A stretch of DNA of 64,000 nucleotides from an uncultured Sulfitobacter sp. (GTDB lineage Bacteria; Pseudomonadota; Alphaproteobacteria; Rhodobacterales; Rhodobacteraceae): positions 124,001 through 188,000 of the forward strand of contig CANMZB010000003.1 in assembly GCA_947502265.1 (NCBI GenBank), written 5' to 3'. Below are positions 63,842-64,000 of the stretch, one piece after another. The first letter of the stretch is position 1; every line of letters begins with the position of its first letter. The notes under the pieces were generated by a model, which made no database searches, was not told where the DNA came from, and worked only from the letters and a program-made list of their open reading frames with translations. The translations under genes were made by a program, and so were the position numbers.

Positions 63842-64000
63842 ATGTACACAATCGCCGCTCTTTATCACTTTGCCCGCTTTGCTGACCCGGAGGCTTTGAA
63901 GCCGCCGCTACTGGCGCTGTGCAAGGCAAATGACATCACCGGATCGCTGCTTTTGGCGCGCGAAGGGATTAACGGAACCATCGCGGGACCGACACAGGCC
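63842..64000 (+). CDS. trhO: tRNA uridine 5-hydroxylase TrhO (rhodanese family), N-terminus only
   Basis: The ATG at 63842 begins MYTIAALYHFARFADPEALKPPLLALC, then GSLLLAREGINGTIAGP, the N-terminal acylphosphatase-like domain of the YceA/TrhO family. Cut by the right window edge after 53 codons, so the rhodanese active site is not visible. It makes 5-hydroxyuridine at tRNA position 34. Confidence 0.88.
   Translation, partial: MYTIAALYHFARFADPEALKPPLLALCKANDITGSLLLAREGINGTIAGPTQA

Overview
The window is a GC-rich, gene-dense stretch of chromosome. It fits an alphaproteobacterium of the order Rhodobacterales, probably the marine Roseobacter group; the genus cannot be fixed from the sequence alone. 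The reasons are the aerobic (oxygen-dependent) cob pathway with cobG/cobN/cobE and DUF1636 proteins, the CbtB-CbtA cobalt importer behind a cobalamin riboswitch, a sitABCD manganese importer divergent from a Mur-like Fur protein, glcDEF with a small membrane gene inserted, and the leuC-leuD-(two extra genes)-leuB order. I see no transposases, phage genes, CRISPR arrays, tRNAs or rRNAs.

Layout. 1-7.9 kb: a trypsin-like protease cut by the left edge, the glycolate oxidase operon glcD-glcE-(membrane protein)-glcF on the minus strand with a promoter and putative operator, a small periplasmic protein with a good sigma70-type promoter, then rlmH, rsfS and an MscS-type channel. 8-13.5 kb: leucine biosynthesis (leuC, leuD, leuB) with a membrane protein and an exported endonuclease/phosphatase-like protein between leuD and leuB; a strongly folded non-coding element lies after leuD. 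13.5-21.8 kb: a Hyi-like TIM-barrel protein, a DUF1285 protein and a tightly overlapping MoxR-DUF58-BatA/DUF4159-vWA cluster. 21.8-35.7 kb: an AEC transporter, the periplasmic pair PBP1C and alpha-2-macroglobulin, a soluble hybrid histidine kinase, yaaA, recQ and yggT. 35.8-40.6 kb: a UMF1-type transporter, mepA, a phytase-like esterase, a queuosine-precursor transporter, a non-coding stretch with a tiny ORF and an intrinsic terminator, and arfB.

40.6-56.3 kb is a cobalamin locus of about 16 kb read on the minus strand from a cobalamin riboswitch: cbtB, cbtA, a His-rich membrane-anchored protein, DUF1636, cobW, cobN, cobG, cobH, cobI, cobJ, cobL, cobE, cobM, cobB, cobA, DUF1636, cobF. cobK is embedded on the opposite strand, and its start codon overlaps that of cobL. 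The genes cover cobalt uptake, corrin-ring methylation and contraction, amidation at a and c, and cobalt insertion. Adenosylation, the later amidations and nucleotide-loop assembly must be encoded elsewhere.

56.4-64 kb: an EamA exporter, a Mur/Fur regulator divergent from the sitABCD manganese/zinc/iron importer with Fur-box-like repeats between them, an NAD-salvage operon (pncA, an uncharacterised gene, pncB), and the first part of trhO at the right edge.
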